A DNA stretch of 64,000 nucleotides, from positions 62,001-126,000 of the forward strand of contig NZ_BMIA01000003.1 of assembly GCF_014641595.1 (NCBI RefSeq), written 5' to 3'. How positions within the stretch are numbered: position 1 is the first letter of the stretch; every line of letters begins with the position of its first letter. Below are positions 1 to 8,743 of the stretch, piece by piece. Below the pieces are notes generated by a model. The model ran no database searches and was not told the DNA's origin. It worked only from the letters and a program-made list of their open reading frames with translations. The DNA is from Dyadobacter endophyticus (GTDB lineage Bacteria > Bacteroidota > Bacteroidia > Cytophagales > Spirosomataceae). A program made the position numbers and the translations under genes.

Positions 1-886
1 CCAAAGCCTCAAAGGCCTGCTTCCAGGTAAGACCCCAGATTAGCGATGATTCCGCATTCGAGTTTTCGTAAATAGTCAGAAAGCTCTCTGTACTGTACGA
101 GGCCGTCATTCCGGCAGAACCAACGACGGTCACGCGCAGGTATGCCCCTTGCGGCACTTCGATTCGATCTGATATGTAAAAGTCCTGTTGCGATCCGGAA
201 GCCGACAATATGGTTAGCGTTCGGCTATCCTTCACTGCGCCGTCCTGGGTTACTTCGGCAACGAAATTGACGTTGCCGGATCCGCTCCACATCCCTATTA
301 CCTTGCCTTGAAGAGTCAATACAGCTTTCCGGTCGGTACTGTTTCGATAAATCGGCTCGACGACTGATTGTGTGCTGACCGAAAGGCCGTTACCCTCCCC
401 ATTTTTCGAAGATGCCAAAGGAATGGAATGCTGCGTCCCTGATACGTAGAATGGGCTGGAAAGACCATCAGCGATCGAATATGCAATCCCGTCCGAGATT
501 GTTTGTTCAGGAAACCTGATTTCAATTTTCGGTTCGATCGAAACAGTAAGGCCAGACAGCGATTCGAGCTCAGTATCTTCATCCCGGAAGCTAACCTTGA
601 AGTATCGGCCATCGTCCGAATGGATGGCGAAATCAACCTCGCCCTGATAGATGATCTCACCACCTTCTTCCACTTCAAAGATCGCGCTGGCATTTATCCG
701 GTGCTTCTTCCACAACGAAAGCAGGATGCTGCGTGCTTCGCCGGTAAATCCCACCTCGCCTACACCCAGAACCTTGGCGGTACGGTGCCGCCAGATACCG
801 AAGTATCCTGTATGCCGCACCCTGGTCCAGTATACGCCAGTCCAGCCTATCGGCTCGTCGATTTGTGTCCCGTTCAGGTAAAACAT
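1..886 (-). CDS. Phage tail protein, partial (runs off left edge)
   Basis: This reading frame is open from an ATG at 886 to the window edge, at least 295 codons with no stop. It begins MFYLNGTQIDEPIGWTGVYW and is rich in short beta-strand-like segments. The ATG overlaps the stop of the upstream 79-residue gene (TGATG), so translation is probably coupled. The position directly after the tape measure and one small gene is where distal-tail or baseplate proteins usually lie in siphophage-type gene order. I do not recognise a named family, so the tail role rests on position only. Confidence 0.7.
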   Translation of the reverse strand, partial: MFYLNGTQIDEPIGWTGVYWTRVRHTGYFGIWRHRTAKVLGVGEVGFTGEARSILLSLWKKHRINASAIFEVEEGGEIIYQGEVDFAIHSDDGRYFKVSFRDEDTELESLSGLTVSIEPKIEIRFPEQTISDGIAYSIADGLSSPFYVSGTQHSIPLASSKNGEGNGLSVSTQSVVEPIYRNSTDRKAVLTLQGKVIGMWSGSGNVNFVAEVTQDGAVKDSRTLTILSASGSQQDFYISDRIEVPQGAYLRVTVVGSAGMTASYSTESFLTIYENSNAESSLIWGLTWKQAFEAL

Positions 887-1125
887 CAGTCAGCCAGTTT
901 ATAATACTCGGTTGCGCGCCTGCGGTATCCTCGAAGATCAGCCTGTAATTTTCGGGCATTGGCCTTGATGTTCACGCGGGTTTGCGGCGTCTCGTTTTCC
1001 ATATTGATCAGCATTCCGAGCGAATTCAGGATTTTGTCCAGTTCAGAGATGTCGAATACGGCAACGGGCGTTACGGTCTTAACCTTGCGCTCCTTTTTGG
1101 CTGACTTTTTCGAGGGGGTGGGCAT
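886..1125 (-). CDS. Small basic phage protein of unknown function
   Basis: A 79-residue protein with a very basic N-terminus (MPTPSKKSAKKERKVK) and a predicted helical remainder. It starts 1 nt after the tape-measure stop, and its own stop overlaps the ATG of the next tail gene, so it is part of the tail operon. No family is recognised. A small tail-tip or chaperone-like role would fit the position but is not shown by the sequence. Confidence 0.65.
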   Translation of the reverse strand: MPTPSKKSAKKERKVKTVTPVAVFDISELDKILNSLGMLINMENETPQTRVNIKANARKLQADLRGYRRRATEYYKLAD

Positions 1126-1126
1126 A

Positions 1127-4100
1127 TTAGTCTTTAAAAAATGTGTTGTAATAGTTGATCTTCTGCTGGTTTCGCATTTCAGAGATTCCTACTCCGTTCT
1201 GATCGACGTTGATGTTGACAAGGGATTTCTTTTCGAAAGCCTTTCTCATTTCGCGGATTTCATTTTCCAGCCGCTCAGTAGAAATTGAGGCTGGCCCGGA
1301 CATTGAGAAGTCCGGTAGCACCATTTCCGGTATTTTCGGAATTTCTGTACTCGGTAGCCGGTCCATCAGATTCGCATATTGCAGGTATCCGTGCACCAAA
1401 TCTTGGTTGGAGACTCTTGGCCCAAGGAATTGATTGAGGTATGTGGGCATTACGCGCTCACCTTCGTGAATACGGGTGTAGATTTCATCAATTCCGTAAT
1501 TGGCGTCCGGATCCCATTTGTCCCGCGTCACCCAGGGATCACCGTGGAATCGTGGGCGACCAGGACGGTTTGGCGTTCCACCCCCTCCACCTCCATCTAC
1601 CGTTGTCCCTCCCCCTACTGGAACGTTTTCGCGAGGCCTTGAAGGGCTGGAAGGACGGGATGATCCTGGAATGCCCGGAGCATAAATCTGGTACGCCCCT
1701 CCTATTCCAGAAAATGGATTTTGCATGTTTTCCAGCTCAATAACCTGAGACATAGCGATAGCATGCCCTTTCCCATTTCCTTTCCCTAGAGCGACAGCCG
1801 CAGCCGCTTTGAGCTCAGCAATCGCAAATCTTCGCATAGCCTCCCACTTCTGTTCTTCGATGGCGATCTGAGCCAAAGCCGCATTATGCTGAACTACCAC
1901 CATAGCCTGTTGCATTTGAACCTGCGCATCATACAGCTTGGTTCTCAGCTCATCCAATGCACCTTGCAGATTCCATTCGATTTCTGAAACAGCATCCGCT
2001 TCCTGTGCTTTAACCTCCTGATTGGCAAGGGATGTTTCTTTTGTCACGTTGCCCTGAGCGTCCTGATATTCCTTGTGCTTATCAGTAATCAGTTGCTCGA
2101 AAGCGGTAACGATGCGGGCGACTTCTTCGGCAGTTGCACCTCGTTCCTGAGCAGCCTTCACCTGCCTGTCTCGCGCATCCATAAGGGCCTGAACCTCGCG
2201 AGCTTCACCGGCCTTCAAAAGCTCTTGCCGGTAAACGTCATCTTTCTGTAAGCGCAACTGAGAGTCGGAGTAAAATTGTTCTTCCTGAGCTTTAAGAGCC
2301 GCGTATTTTGCCTCAGTAGCTTCAATTTCTTTGTTTATGGCTTCTACCTTGGCATCGTAGGCGTCCTGAATCGCTTTTTGTTGTATTTGGAGCAGCTTTT
2401 CAATATTCGCAATTTCCTGATCGTATTTGGCTTGCTCCTGTTCCATTTCCAGGCGGCGCATTTCCTTCTCATCTTCGGCGAGTCGCTTTTTGGCCTGAAA
2501 AATATTGGTGATTCCATTAATGACAGCCGCGAAATACTTGCCCTCGGATAGCAACTGAGTGAACTTATTCATATTGGCATCCACCTCCTTCATGTTCTCA
2601 ATGATGTTCTTCATGTTGGCGGCGGCGGTGTCGAAGGACTGCTTTGATTCCAAGGTCATCCGTTGTCTTTCGGCGTAGGTTTCCCACATAGCGGTCATTT
2701 GCTCCAATGAGTATTCGGAGTTTTCCAACTGATACTCGAAGGCCTTTTTGTTTGCCTCCATTGCATAATCGTAGAACTTATCGACCGCTTCGGTGGCAGC
2801 ATCCCATGAGCTGGCCATTGCTTCATAATCAGCCTGTGACAATTGAGCCACCGCGTCCAAAGCGACATTGAAATACTCTTTAACCCGAGCGAGCTTTTCT
2901 TTGATCAGGGCATCGTGTTTATCGAAGTTTTCCTTTTCCGCATCTGTTATTTTTCCGGTTAGAACGGCTATGTCGACCAGAATTTGCTTGTATTTCTCTT
3001 GTTCGAGGACGCTGTCTTTGTAGGTATCTGCCAGTTGTTCAAGTGCCGCTTTTCTGTCTCGCATATTAGCCAACTCCAGCTCTCCGAAGCTGATGGATGC
3101 CTCCAAATACAATTCCTCGCGAGTTTTCCAGAAATGACCTTCATTGGCCGCCATTTCAGCGTACATGTCCTTATTGAGCTTAATGCGCTTCTCATTCTGC
3201 TCGGCCTGGATGTCGACGAGCTGTTCGTCCAACTCCTTAATTTTCTTGTTGTGCTTTTCAATATCCCATTCTTGGACCTCACGGAGGGCACGCAGTTTCC
3301 CGTCCTTCTTCTGATGTTGATCAACCTGATCATCAAGCCACTTTTTCAAGCTGGCCAGTTCCTTGGTAGCATATTCCAGGGCGAGGGCGCCACGCTTATT
3401 CGCCGATTCCTTTTCAATGGAAAGAATGCGGGCCTCCTGGTCCTCCTTGTCGGTGATAGCCCGCTTCGCCTGCTCGATTTTCAGCTTTTCCTCGGTATTG
3501 ATGATCTGCATCTTAACCTCGTAGGTCTTCTGCATAGATTTCAGCTCGGCCAGGTCGTTTTCAAGGGACAGTTCAAGGCTGGTTTTTTTTGCCTTTTTCT
3601 TCTTATCCTCGCCTTCCTCCACTGCTTTCACCTGCTTCGACACCGATTCTTTCCCAAGGGCTTCGACCTTTTTATTGAATTCATCGACGGTGATTTCATG
3701 GTTTCGCAACTGCCGGCGCAGCTCCACAATCTTCTGGTTTTGCTCGGATGCATCGATTTTGACCCGAATACCGGCCTGCTCGTTCAGATTCTTGGTGATA
3801 CTTTCTTGGACCTTTTTGGTTTCAGCTTCCAGCGTGCGGGCATTCATGATCATCTGCTGGGTCACACCACCATCGGAGAAATTACCGCCTCCAAGGGAAA
3901 CACCTGTCTGACTTACACTTTGAACACCTGACTGGATCAGTTGCAGGCGGCGATTCAGTTCAGCAATGAACTGGCTGTCGTCCGAAAATTTCAGGGAGAT
4001 TGCAGAGTTTTCTTCCCTGAGTTTCTTTACGATTTCATACCGCTGCTTTTCAAGGTCGATCTGCTGTTCGAGAAGGGTGTTATTCTTCGCATCGATGATG

Positions 4101-5629
4101 GCCAGCTGAATCTTTTCACGGTATTGGGCATTTACGCGCTTCAACACGGTTTCAAGTTGCGCATTACCCAACGCTTCGGCATCCAAGTGTTTGAACAGTT
4201 CGGGATATTTGGCTATCAACTCTTCCGTAGCCTTTTTCCGTTCGGCAGTACCGACAGTGAGGCCTTTCACCCGCTGGATGGCGTTCTCAATCTCCGTATT
4301 GGTCTTTCTCAGGTTTTCAGCTTCAATGCTTTGAGCTTCCGAAACCTCGATGGTTGCGGCCTTGAAGGTGTAGAAAAGGCTGATCAGCGAAGTAACGGCC
4401 GTAGCCACAAAACCAAATGGATTAGCCATGAAAGCCACTTTCAGCCCATTCAGAGCGCCCGAAAGGCTGGCCGTAACTCCTGTCAGTCCGACAGTAGCAA
4501 CAGTGGATGCTTCAATACTGGCAAGTCCAGCGAGTGTCGTAACGTTATTCGCCTTTTTGGCCGCATCCACTGATAGAACGGCCGTACGGTAGCTGATCCA
4601 GACCGCTAGCGCTGCTTTCAATGCGGTGAGCGTGCGAGTGATTGCATTCTCGCTACCGATCGTCGCAGTGATGAACTCGCCGGTCGCCTTGATTCCGCTA
4701 CGAATACCATTTTCAAAGTAATCGCCGATACGCGCCTTCGCCTGTGTGTACAAATCGCCAAGGTTGGATACCTGGCCGGCGAGCTGTTTAGACTGAGCCG
4801 CCATCTGGCCGTAATAGAGCCCACCCTTTTGGGTTGCATCCATCAGGGCCTTTTCAACTTCCACGAAAGTTAACTTGTGCACGGTAGCTAGCTTCCGGAT
4901 CTCTTCGACCGGCTTCTGCATGGATTTTGCAAGGAGATCGTAAAGCGGCACACCATTATCGGTGAACTGTTTTATTTCCTGCGCCATCAGCACATGCTTG
5001 CTCTGCACGTCGGTGAGAGCTTTGGCAATGAGCGGTAGCTTCTGACTCCCAACGATCGCGGAGATGTCGCCGAGCATGTTGATGTACGGAATGAGCTTTT
5101 CCGTTTCAACGCCCATACCTTGCAGCTTCTTGGTAACCTCTTGAAGCTGGTCAATGTTGAACGGGGATTTCAGAGCGATGTTGATCAGTTTGGCATTCAG
5201 TTCTTCCGCTTTCAGGCGGGAGCCGAGCATTTGCTCCATCGAGGCGACAAAGCCGTCATTGGCCGATTTGGCCTTGATTACCTCCTGAACGTAAGTTTTA
5301 AGCTGACCAACTGCCCAGGCGCCAGCCGCGAGCTGGGCAAGTCCGGATAGCTGACGGGAAAGTAGGTCGTACTCCTTCCGAAGCGCGCCCATCATGTCCG
5401 TCTGCTGCTTTACGCCCGCTGACGAAGTAGAATTCGCTTTGGTTTGGGCAGAAGAAAGCTGCTCGATCTGTTCCCGCTGCCGTTGAATGGCCAGCGCAGT
5501 CGAAGTTGTGTTCTGCTGGGTAAGTTCGTTTTGTGTTCGTTGAAGCGAAATAAGCTGCTCCAACTGCTTATTGATATCAGGAATATTTGAGGTTGCCTCA
5601 ATTATCCATCTTGTTCGTTTGTCTGCCAC
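1127..5629 (-). CDS. Phage tail tape measure protein
   Basis: A 1,500-residue protein of the type that sets tail length and lines the tail tube before DNA ejection. The N-terminal 60-330 region carries the tape-measure pattern (for example KSPFNIDQLQEVTKKLQGMG, then a segment beginning QKLPLIAKALTDVQSK). Two hydrophobic stretches follow at about 335-355 and 395-425, then a long charged coiled coil to about 1,250, a Gly/Pro/Ser-rich linker near 1,310-1,370 and a conserved-looking C-terminus. The start is GTG at 5629, inside the 3' end of the frameshifted chaperone ORF, the usual arrangement. It is by far the longest gene in the window's phage part, as expected for this role. Confidence 0.92.
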   Translation of the reverse strand: MADKRTRWIIEATSNIPDINKQLEQLISLQRTQNELTQQNTTSTALAIQRQREQIEQLSSAQTKANSTSSAGVKQQTDMMGALRKEYDLLSRQLSGLAQLAAGAWAVGQLKTYVQEVIKAKSANDGFVASMEQMLGSRLKAEELNAKLINIALKSPFNIDQLQEVTKKLQGMGVETEKLIPYINMLGDISAIVGSQKLPLIAKALTDVQSKHVLMAQEIKQFTDNGVPLYDLLAKSMQKPVEEIRKLATVHKLTFVEVEKALMDATQKGGLYYGQMAAQSKQLAGQVSNLGDLYTQAKARIGDYFENGIRSGIKATGEFITATIGSENAITRTLTALKAALAVWISYRTAVLSVDAAKKANNVTTLAGLASIEASTVATVGLTGVTASLSGALNGLKVAFMANPFGFVATAVTSLISLFYTFKAATIEVSEAQSIEAENLRKTNTEIENAIQRVKGLTVGTAERKKATEELIAKYPELFKHLDAEALGNAQLETVLKRVNAQYREKIQLAIIDAKNNTLLEQQIDLEKQRYEIVKKLREENSAISLKFSDDSQFIAELNRRLQLIQSGVQSVSQTGVSLGGGNFSDGGVTQQMIMNARTLEAETKKVQESITKNLNEQAGIRVKIDASEQNQKIVELRRQLRNHEITVDEFNKKVEALGKESVSKQVKAVEEGEDKKKKAKKTSLELSLENDLAELKSMQKTYEVKMQIINTEEKLKIEQAKRAITDKEDQEARILSIEKESANKRGALALEYATKELASLKKWLDDQVDQHQKKDGKLRALREVQEWDIEKHNKKIKELDEQLVDIQAEQNEKRIKLNKDMYAEMAANEGHFWKTREELYLEASISFGELELANMRDRKAALEQLADTYKDSVLEQEKYKQILVDIAVLTGKITDAEKENFDKHDALIKEKLARVKEYFNVALDAVAQLSQADYEAMASSWDAATEAVDKFYDYAMEANKKAFEYQLENSEYSLEQMTAMWETYAERQRMTLESKQSFDTAAANMKNIIENMKEVDANMNKFTQLLSEGKYFAAVINGITNIFQAKKRLAEDEKEMRRLEMEQEQAKYDQEIANIEKLLQIQQKAIQDAYDAKVEAINKEIEATEAKYAALKAQEEQFYSDSQLRLQKDDVYRQELLKAGEAREVQALMDARDRQVKAAQERGATAEEVARIVTAFEQLITDKHKEYQDAQGNVTKETSLANQEVKAQEADAVSEIEWNLQGALDELRTKLYDAQVQMQQAMVVVQHNAALAQIAIEEQKWEAMRRFAIAELKAAAAVALGKGNGKGHAIAMSQVIELENMQNPFSGIGGAYQIYAPGIPGSSRPSSPSRPRENVPVGGGTTVDGGGGGGTPNRPGRPRFHGDPWVTRDKWDPDANYGIDEIYTRIHEGERVMPTYLNQFLGPRVSNQDLVHGYLQYANLMDRLPSTEIPKIPEMVLPDFSMSGPASISTERLENEIREMRKAFEKKSLVNINVDQNGVGISEMRNQQKINYYNTFFKD

Positions 5630-5958
5630 GGATCGCTGTCACGTTTGCGTCCTGGCCCTTGGCGAATTTGATCATTCTTTTGTTTGGCTTTTTTGTTCTG
5701 CTCGACGTAATAAGTCATCAGTTTATGGAACTCGTAGGCAGGTGTTCTAAGGTATCGTTCACATTTGCCCATGTCTCCGTTTGCGAGTTCAAGGAGTCGC
5801 GTAGTTCGCTGCTTATCTTTGAATACACGCCACTCTGCGATTGAGTGAATATCTGGTTCTGCAATATTTCCGACAGATTCAGATCCCTTATAGCATTCAG
5901 CAAAGATGTGTCTAAGGACACGGGCAAAGGATTCCATACGTTCTTTGCCCATCTCTGA
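5602..5958 (-). CDS. Tail assembly chaperone, -1 frame extension (T part)
   Basis: This frame has no need of its own start: it is open back to the codon TCA at 5958, immediately after a slippery T7 run in the upstream gene. A -1 shift there would join the first 164 residues of the upstream ORF to these 118, giving a fusion of about 282 residues. The T segment is charged and helical (RVFKDKQRTTRLLELANGDM), ends KRDSDPWQTNEQDG, and its stop overlaps the tape-measure start by 28 nt. In tailed phages the G and GT proteins chaperone the tape measure. An in-frame ATG at 5952 could allow separate initiation, and a simple indel cannot be excluded. Confidence 0.75.
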   Translation of the reverse strand, partial: SEMGKERMESFARVLRHIFAECYKGSESVGNIAEPDIHSIAEWRVFKDKQRTTRLLELANGDMGKCERYLRTPAYEFHKLMTYYVEQNKKAKQKNDQIRQGPGRKRDSDPWQTNEQDG

Positions 5959-6449
5959 AAAAAACCGATAAGCTCTTGCCTGGTTTTAAAGTCAGCAACT
6001 TTCTTTTGGTTGATCATTGGATCGTTGATCTCGGGATCGTCGTCGTCACGTAGGAACCAAATAGCCGATATCTCCCAAATACGTTCTATACTGGCGCCGA
6101 TGTTCAGCCGCTGTTTGATCGTCTGAGCGCGGTATTTGGCCTGCATGATCAAGTCCAAGCAATCTTTCGGCTCGGTGTTGACTACCATTAGTGCCTCGGT
6201 CAGCACTTCATCGATCAACTGCATGCCAGCGTGCAGGTCCTCTTTCTTGGCAACGAAGCGATTGCTTTCGTCCAGGAAGTCCGAGAATGCATAAAGCCGT
6301 GATTGCGTGAGCTTTTCGCCTTTATTGGTGTAAACGAAGTAGTTGTGCCCGTTGATGATCAGCGGCTCGCCTTCCGGATTTGATTCCGTGGCGATTTTGA
6401 CGGGCTCGACGTAGCCGCAATCGAGGGCGAATTGGAGTTGTGGGTGCAT
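5718..6449 (-). CDS. Tail assembly chaperone, unshifted product (G part)
   Basis: A 243-residue protein starting MHPQLQFALDCGYVEPVKIA, directly upstream of the tape measure. This is the classic place for the tail chaperone whose end is extended by -1 frameshifting. Residues 1-164 precede the slippery site at 5958-5964. Residues 165-243 are read only without the shift and overlap the alternative frame. The pre-slip part is mostly helical with an acidic patch (RDDDDPEINDP). No family was recognised by sequence, so the assignment rests on gene order, the overlap geometry and the frameshift signal. Confidence 0.72.
   Translation of the reverse strand: MHPQLQFALDCGYVEPVKIATESNPEGEPLIINGHNYFVYTNKGEKLTQSRLYAFSDFLDESNRFVAKKEDLHAGMQLIDEVLTEALMVVNTEPKDCLDLIMQAKYRAQTIKQRLNIGASIERIWEISAIWFLRDDDDPEINDPMINQKKVADFKTRQELIGFFQRWAKNVWNPLPVSLDTSLLNAIRDLNLSEILQNQIFTQSQSGVYSKISSELRDSLNSQTETWANVNDTLEHLPTSSIN
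5922..5964 (-). promoter_or_regulatory. Programmed -1 ribosomal frameshift signal
   Basis: On the minus strand the zero frame reads GGT TTT TTT CAG, so a T TTT TTT heptamer (5958-5964) lies in the correct X XXY YYZ phase. A 7-nt spacer (5951-5957) is followed by a perfect 8-bp stem, GGGCAAAG (5943-5950) with CTTTGCCC (5922-5929), around a 13-nt loop. The -1 frame is open from the heptamer for 118 codons up to the tape-measure start. Phase, spacing, stem and gene position all agree. Confidence 0.78.
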
Positions 6450-6453
6450 AGTG

Positions 6454-6978
6454 TCAGTCTAAATCGGTCAATCCTTCCAGAAACATGAGATCATCACGAT
6501 CCAGGGTTGGCAGTGTGTATGAATAGGCAATTCTGAATGCATTGTATTCCGGGTTTTGTCCGAAATCTTCGCGTTTTATCCCCCAATAAGAGGTAAGGAC
6601 CCGTTCCGTGTTGTTGTCGAATTCTGATGCGTAAATGTTGCTGGATTCCAGGCTTTCAAACACCGAGAATGCCAGCAGGCCGCCCGTTTTCGTTTTCCCA
6701 ACACCAACAAGGCTACATTCAACAGTGTAAACCGGAATGTTGAAATCAGCCCTTGTTTTACGCACGCGATCAACGATGTGACAGGTTTGAAGATGGAATT
6801 TATCATCACGGACAATCCATTCGTCTGACTGATCATGAATGCGAACGCCTTTGTCCTGGCTGCTCCACACGAGTTTGCCGAGACCGTTAATCTGACAATC
6901 CCATACATTCTCCCCGCATTTCCGTGGCACATGACATGCCAAACTGGCGTTTATCGTACTGACGTGATGGTGGATCAT
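6454..6978 (-). CDS. Phage protein upstream of tail chaperone, unknown
   Basis: A 174-residue protein beginning MIHHHVSTINASLACHVPRK, with mixed alpha/beta composition. It ends 4 nt before the tail-chaperone start, so the two are co-transcribed. The place in the order suggests a tail tube, tail terminator or related structural protein, but no family motif is recognised. Its start lies 38 nt from the divergent plus-strand gene at 7017, and a terminator lies further upstream, so its transcript should begin in the 6979-7016 gap unless read-through occurs. Confidence 0.6.
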   Translation of the reverse strand: MIHHHVSTINASLACHVPRKCGENVWDCQINGLGKLVWSSQDKGVRIHDQSDEWIVRDDKFHLQTCHIVDRVRKTRADFNIPVYTVECSLVGVGKTKTGGLLAFSVFESLESSNIYASEFDNNTERVLTSYWGIKREDFGQNPEYNAFRIAYSYTLPTLDRDDLMFLEGLTDLD

Positions 6979-7016
6979 TTTTTGTTAGATGGAAGTTTCA
7001 TTTTAATCAAAACATT

Positions 7017-7238
7017 ATGAGATATTTTATCGTCACTCTACTTCATTTCAGTAACGACCCAAAAAGATCCGAGTACATTTCCCATGGTATAGAATTACCA
7101 AAGTTTCCTAGAATCGCAGACTTCGCAGATACCGTGTTTCTTCAACATCACAAGCTGATTGAATCGGTCGCTGATCGGCCAGAGTTCATTTCTATCGTGG
7201 AAGTTTCGAAACAGGATATAATCGATGCTGAAGTGTAA
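7017..7238 (+). CDS. Reverse-oriented small prophage gene (moron-like)
   Basis: A 73-residue protein, MRYFIVTLLHFSNDPKRSEY at its N-terminus and ending SIVEVSKQDIIDAEV. It is the only plus-strand gene in the phage block. It is bounded by a divergent start on the left and a strong terminator whose stem begins inside its stop codon. A lone gene of opposite orientation with its own transcription unit is typical of morons, accessory genes expressed from the prophage. The overall pattern resembles short single-domain Bacteroidota proteins of unknown role. No function can be assigned. Confidence 0.6.
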   Translation: MRYFIVTLLHFSNDPKRSEYISHGIELPKFPRIADFADTVFLQHHKLIESVADRPEFISIVEVSKQDIIDAEV

Positions 7239-7266
7239 TTTAAGGGGCCTAGCCGCCCCTTAAATT
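7237..7266. terminator. Bidirectional terminator between convergent genes
   Basis: A perfect 12-bp inverted repeat, AATTTAAGGGGC (7237-7248) and GCCCCTTAAATT (7255-7266), encloses a 6-nt loop and is followed by TTTTCTCT on the plus side. It includes the stop codons of both convergent genes (7238 plus strand, 7260 minus strand). It should insulate the upstream head/connector genes from the tail genes, splitting the late operon. Confidence 0.85.
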
Positions 7267-7742
7267 TTCTCTATCAGATTTTCAATCCTTGACATAGCAT
7301 CATCCATAATCTCATCTTCCTCCTTTTCGCTCGGGACGAATATCTCGGTACCGTAGTAGTTTTCAAGCCATTCCGCGCGCTCATCCATTTCGTCACTGGT
7401 GAAGCCAACGCCGACAGATCGCGGCGATCGCTCAGTTAGATTGTAAGCTGGCATCAAGTCCCCATCCATAAAAAGGTCCACGCGATCAATCTGACGGCCT
7501 TTTTCGCGTCGTCGGGCAGCATACCTTTTCGAATATCCGCCATCGGTCTTTTTGGCCTTAGTTTTAAGCGCTCTTCCGGTCGCATCCTCGCCTGCGCGCT
7601 TGATACGGTGAGAAACCACGACCACCACATCGGCCCCAGCGCGGAGCAACTCCCGCTCCAAATCTTCGTCGATGATCTTGCCAAGGCTTTGCAAGGATAG
7701 TGCAACTTCGTACACTTCGCGGCTGTCGGATTTCTGAATCAT
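7260..7742 (-). CDS. Phage virion morphogenesis (gp10/gpG-like) protein
   Basis: A 160-residue protein with the pattern of head-tail morphogenesis proteins: a long N-terminal helix, a basic segment with GYSKRYAARRREKGRQ, then VDLFMDGDLMPAYNL and an acidic C-terminal helix. In this family the YS..YA..R...G.Q...VdL...GdM signature is typical. It overlaps the stop of the upstream 334-residue gene by 4 nt (ATGA type), so translation is coupled. It would act at the head-tail joint or tail completion stage. Confidence 0.65.
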   Translation of the reverse strand: MIQKSDSREVYEVALSLQSLGKIIDEDLERELLRAGADVVVVVSHRIKRAGEDATGRALKTKAKKTDGGYSKRYAARRREKGRQIDRVDLFMDGDLMPAYNLTERSPRSVGVGFTSDEMDERAEWLENYYGTEIFVPSEKEEDEIMDDAMSRIENLIEKI

Positions 7743-8743
7743 ACATAATCGCCGACAAAGTATCCCTGCTGATCATCCGGCCGCGACACAAGCGCAAGCT
7801 TCTCCATTTCGAGCTGTCCGTAAATCTGACGGCACGCGCCGGCTGTTTCCTTTTTCAGATCTTCTTTAAGGTCAGCCAGGTTCTGAAATTCTGCCTCGCG
7901 ATTCACAAGTGTGTACCGATTCGCTTTCTTGGATTTCAGTGCACGGTCAATGATGCCGGCACCGCAAAGTAATCCGTAGCACCGGCGCAGCTTGTCTTTG
8001 AAAAGCTCGGTTACCTTGTCCATGCTCAGCCTGATCTCGTAATCCAGCGCGACAAAGCAATCATCCATTTCCTGCATGTCGGCAAGTAGTGAAGGCTCGT
8101 CAGGATCAAAGCTGTGCAGGTCGTTGATGCTGTACATGCAATCAGCTGCCCATCCCATTGATTTAAGCGTCGCACCATCAGGAACGAGCACGCCGATGAA
8201 AATGGAGCGATTACCAGCCTTTGCACAATCCACGGTAACATTGACCGGGAATTCGAATGAGTCGGCAGTTACAGGCGCGGTGATGTCGGCGCCGATCTGC
8301 GTTCCTCTGTCCCCATCGTAAAGGCGAATGGTCAAATCAGTGGGCGCGTCGGATGCAAACTGAACGTAAAGAGCGCGGACATACAGCTGCTGGTACCGGC
8401 TCTTCGGCATGGTGACGGTCACGCCCACCATCGTATCGACTGTGAAGTTGAGCTCTTCGGGATCGCTGATCATGTCAGGCGTTTCCGACTGCTGCACTAC
8501 CTCGCGGAAGTTAGCGCGCTTTGCAAACTCAGAGAGCAGGCAGGATTTGAGCTGATCATAGGCTTCTTCTTTTACTTCCTGCCAGACAGTTTCCAGGCCG
8601 GTGGGATCGTCGACAGACTTCTCATCAGATTCCGCAATTGCCTTGATCAGCTCCGCGCTGACATTCGGAAGACGGTTGACGAACATCCGTTCGGAGCCAG
8701 TATCTACCGGCGAAAGGCCGACAAGCGATTCGAGTGGGTTCAT
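7739..8743 (-). CDS. Phage structural protein, unknown (334 aa)
   Basis: A 334-residue protein with an N-terminal helical region (residues 1-90), a central beta-rich part containing GVTVTMPKSRYQQLYVRALY and a C-terminal helical region with two cysteines (RRCYGLLCGAGIIDRAL). It overlaps both neighbours by 4 nt, so it belongs to one coupled operon with the morphogenesis protein. The central beta part could be a jelly-roll or decoration-like domain. No family is recognised. A connector or virion-surface role is inferred from position only. Confidence 0.6.
   Translation of the reverse strand: MNPLESLVGLSPVDTGSERMFVNRLPNVSAELIKAIAESDEKSVDDPTGLETVWQEVKEEAYDQLKSCLLSEFAKRANFREVVQQSETPDMISDPEELNFTVDTMVGVTVTMPKSRYQQLYVRALYVQFASDAPTDLTIRLYDGDRGTQIGADITAPVTADSFEFPVNVTVDCAKAGNRSIFIGVLVPDGATLKSMGWAADCMYSINDLHSFDPDEPSLLADMQEMDDCFVALDYEIRLSMDKVTELFKDKLRRCYGLLCGAGIIDRALKSKKANRYTLVNREAEFQNLADLKEDLKKETAGACRQIYGQLEMEKLALVSRPDDQQGYFVGDYV

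Noticed and set aside
316..959. Two overlapping frames of 125 and 94 residues on the minus strand at the left edge
   Set aside because: Shadows of the partial tail gene, which is open in its own frame from 886 to the edge.
2984..3931. Long plus-strand frame (315 aa) opposite the tape measure
   Set aside because: Antisense shadow of coiled-coil codons, no domain pattern, no start context.
5602..5952. Independent gene starting at the ATG of 5952
   Set aside because: The frame is open back to the slippery site, the ATG is inside the frameshift hairpin, and gene order fits a -1 fusion; separate initiation is kept only as an alternative.
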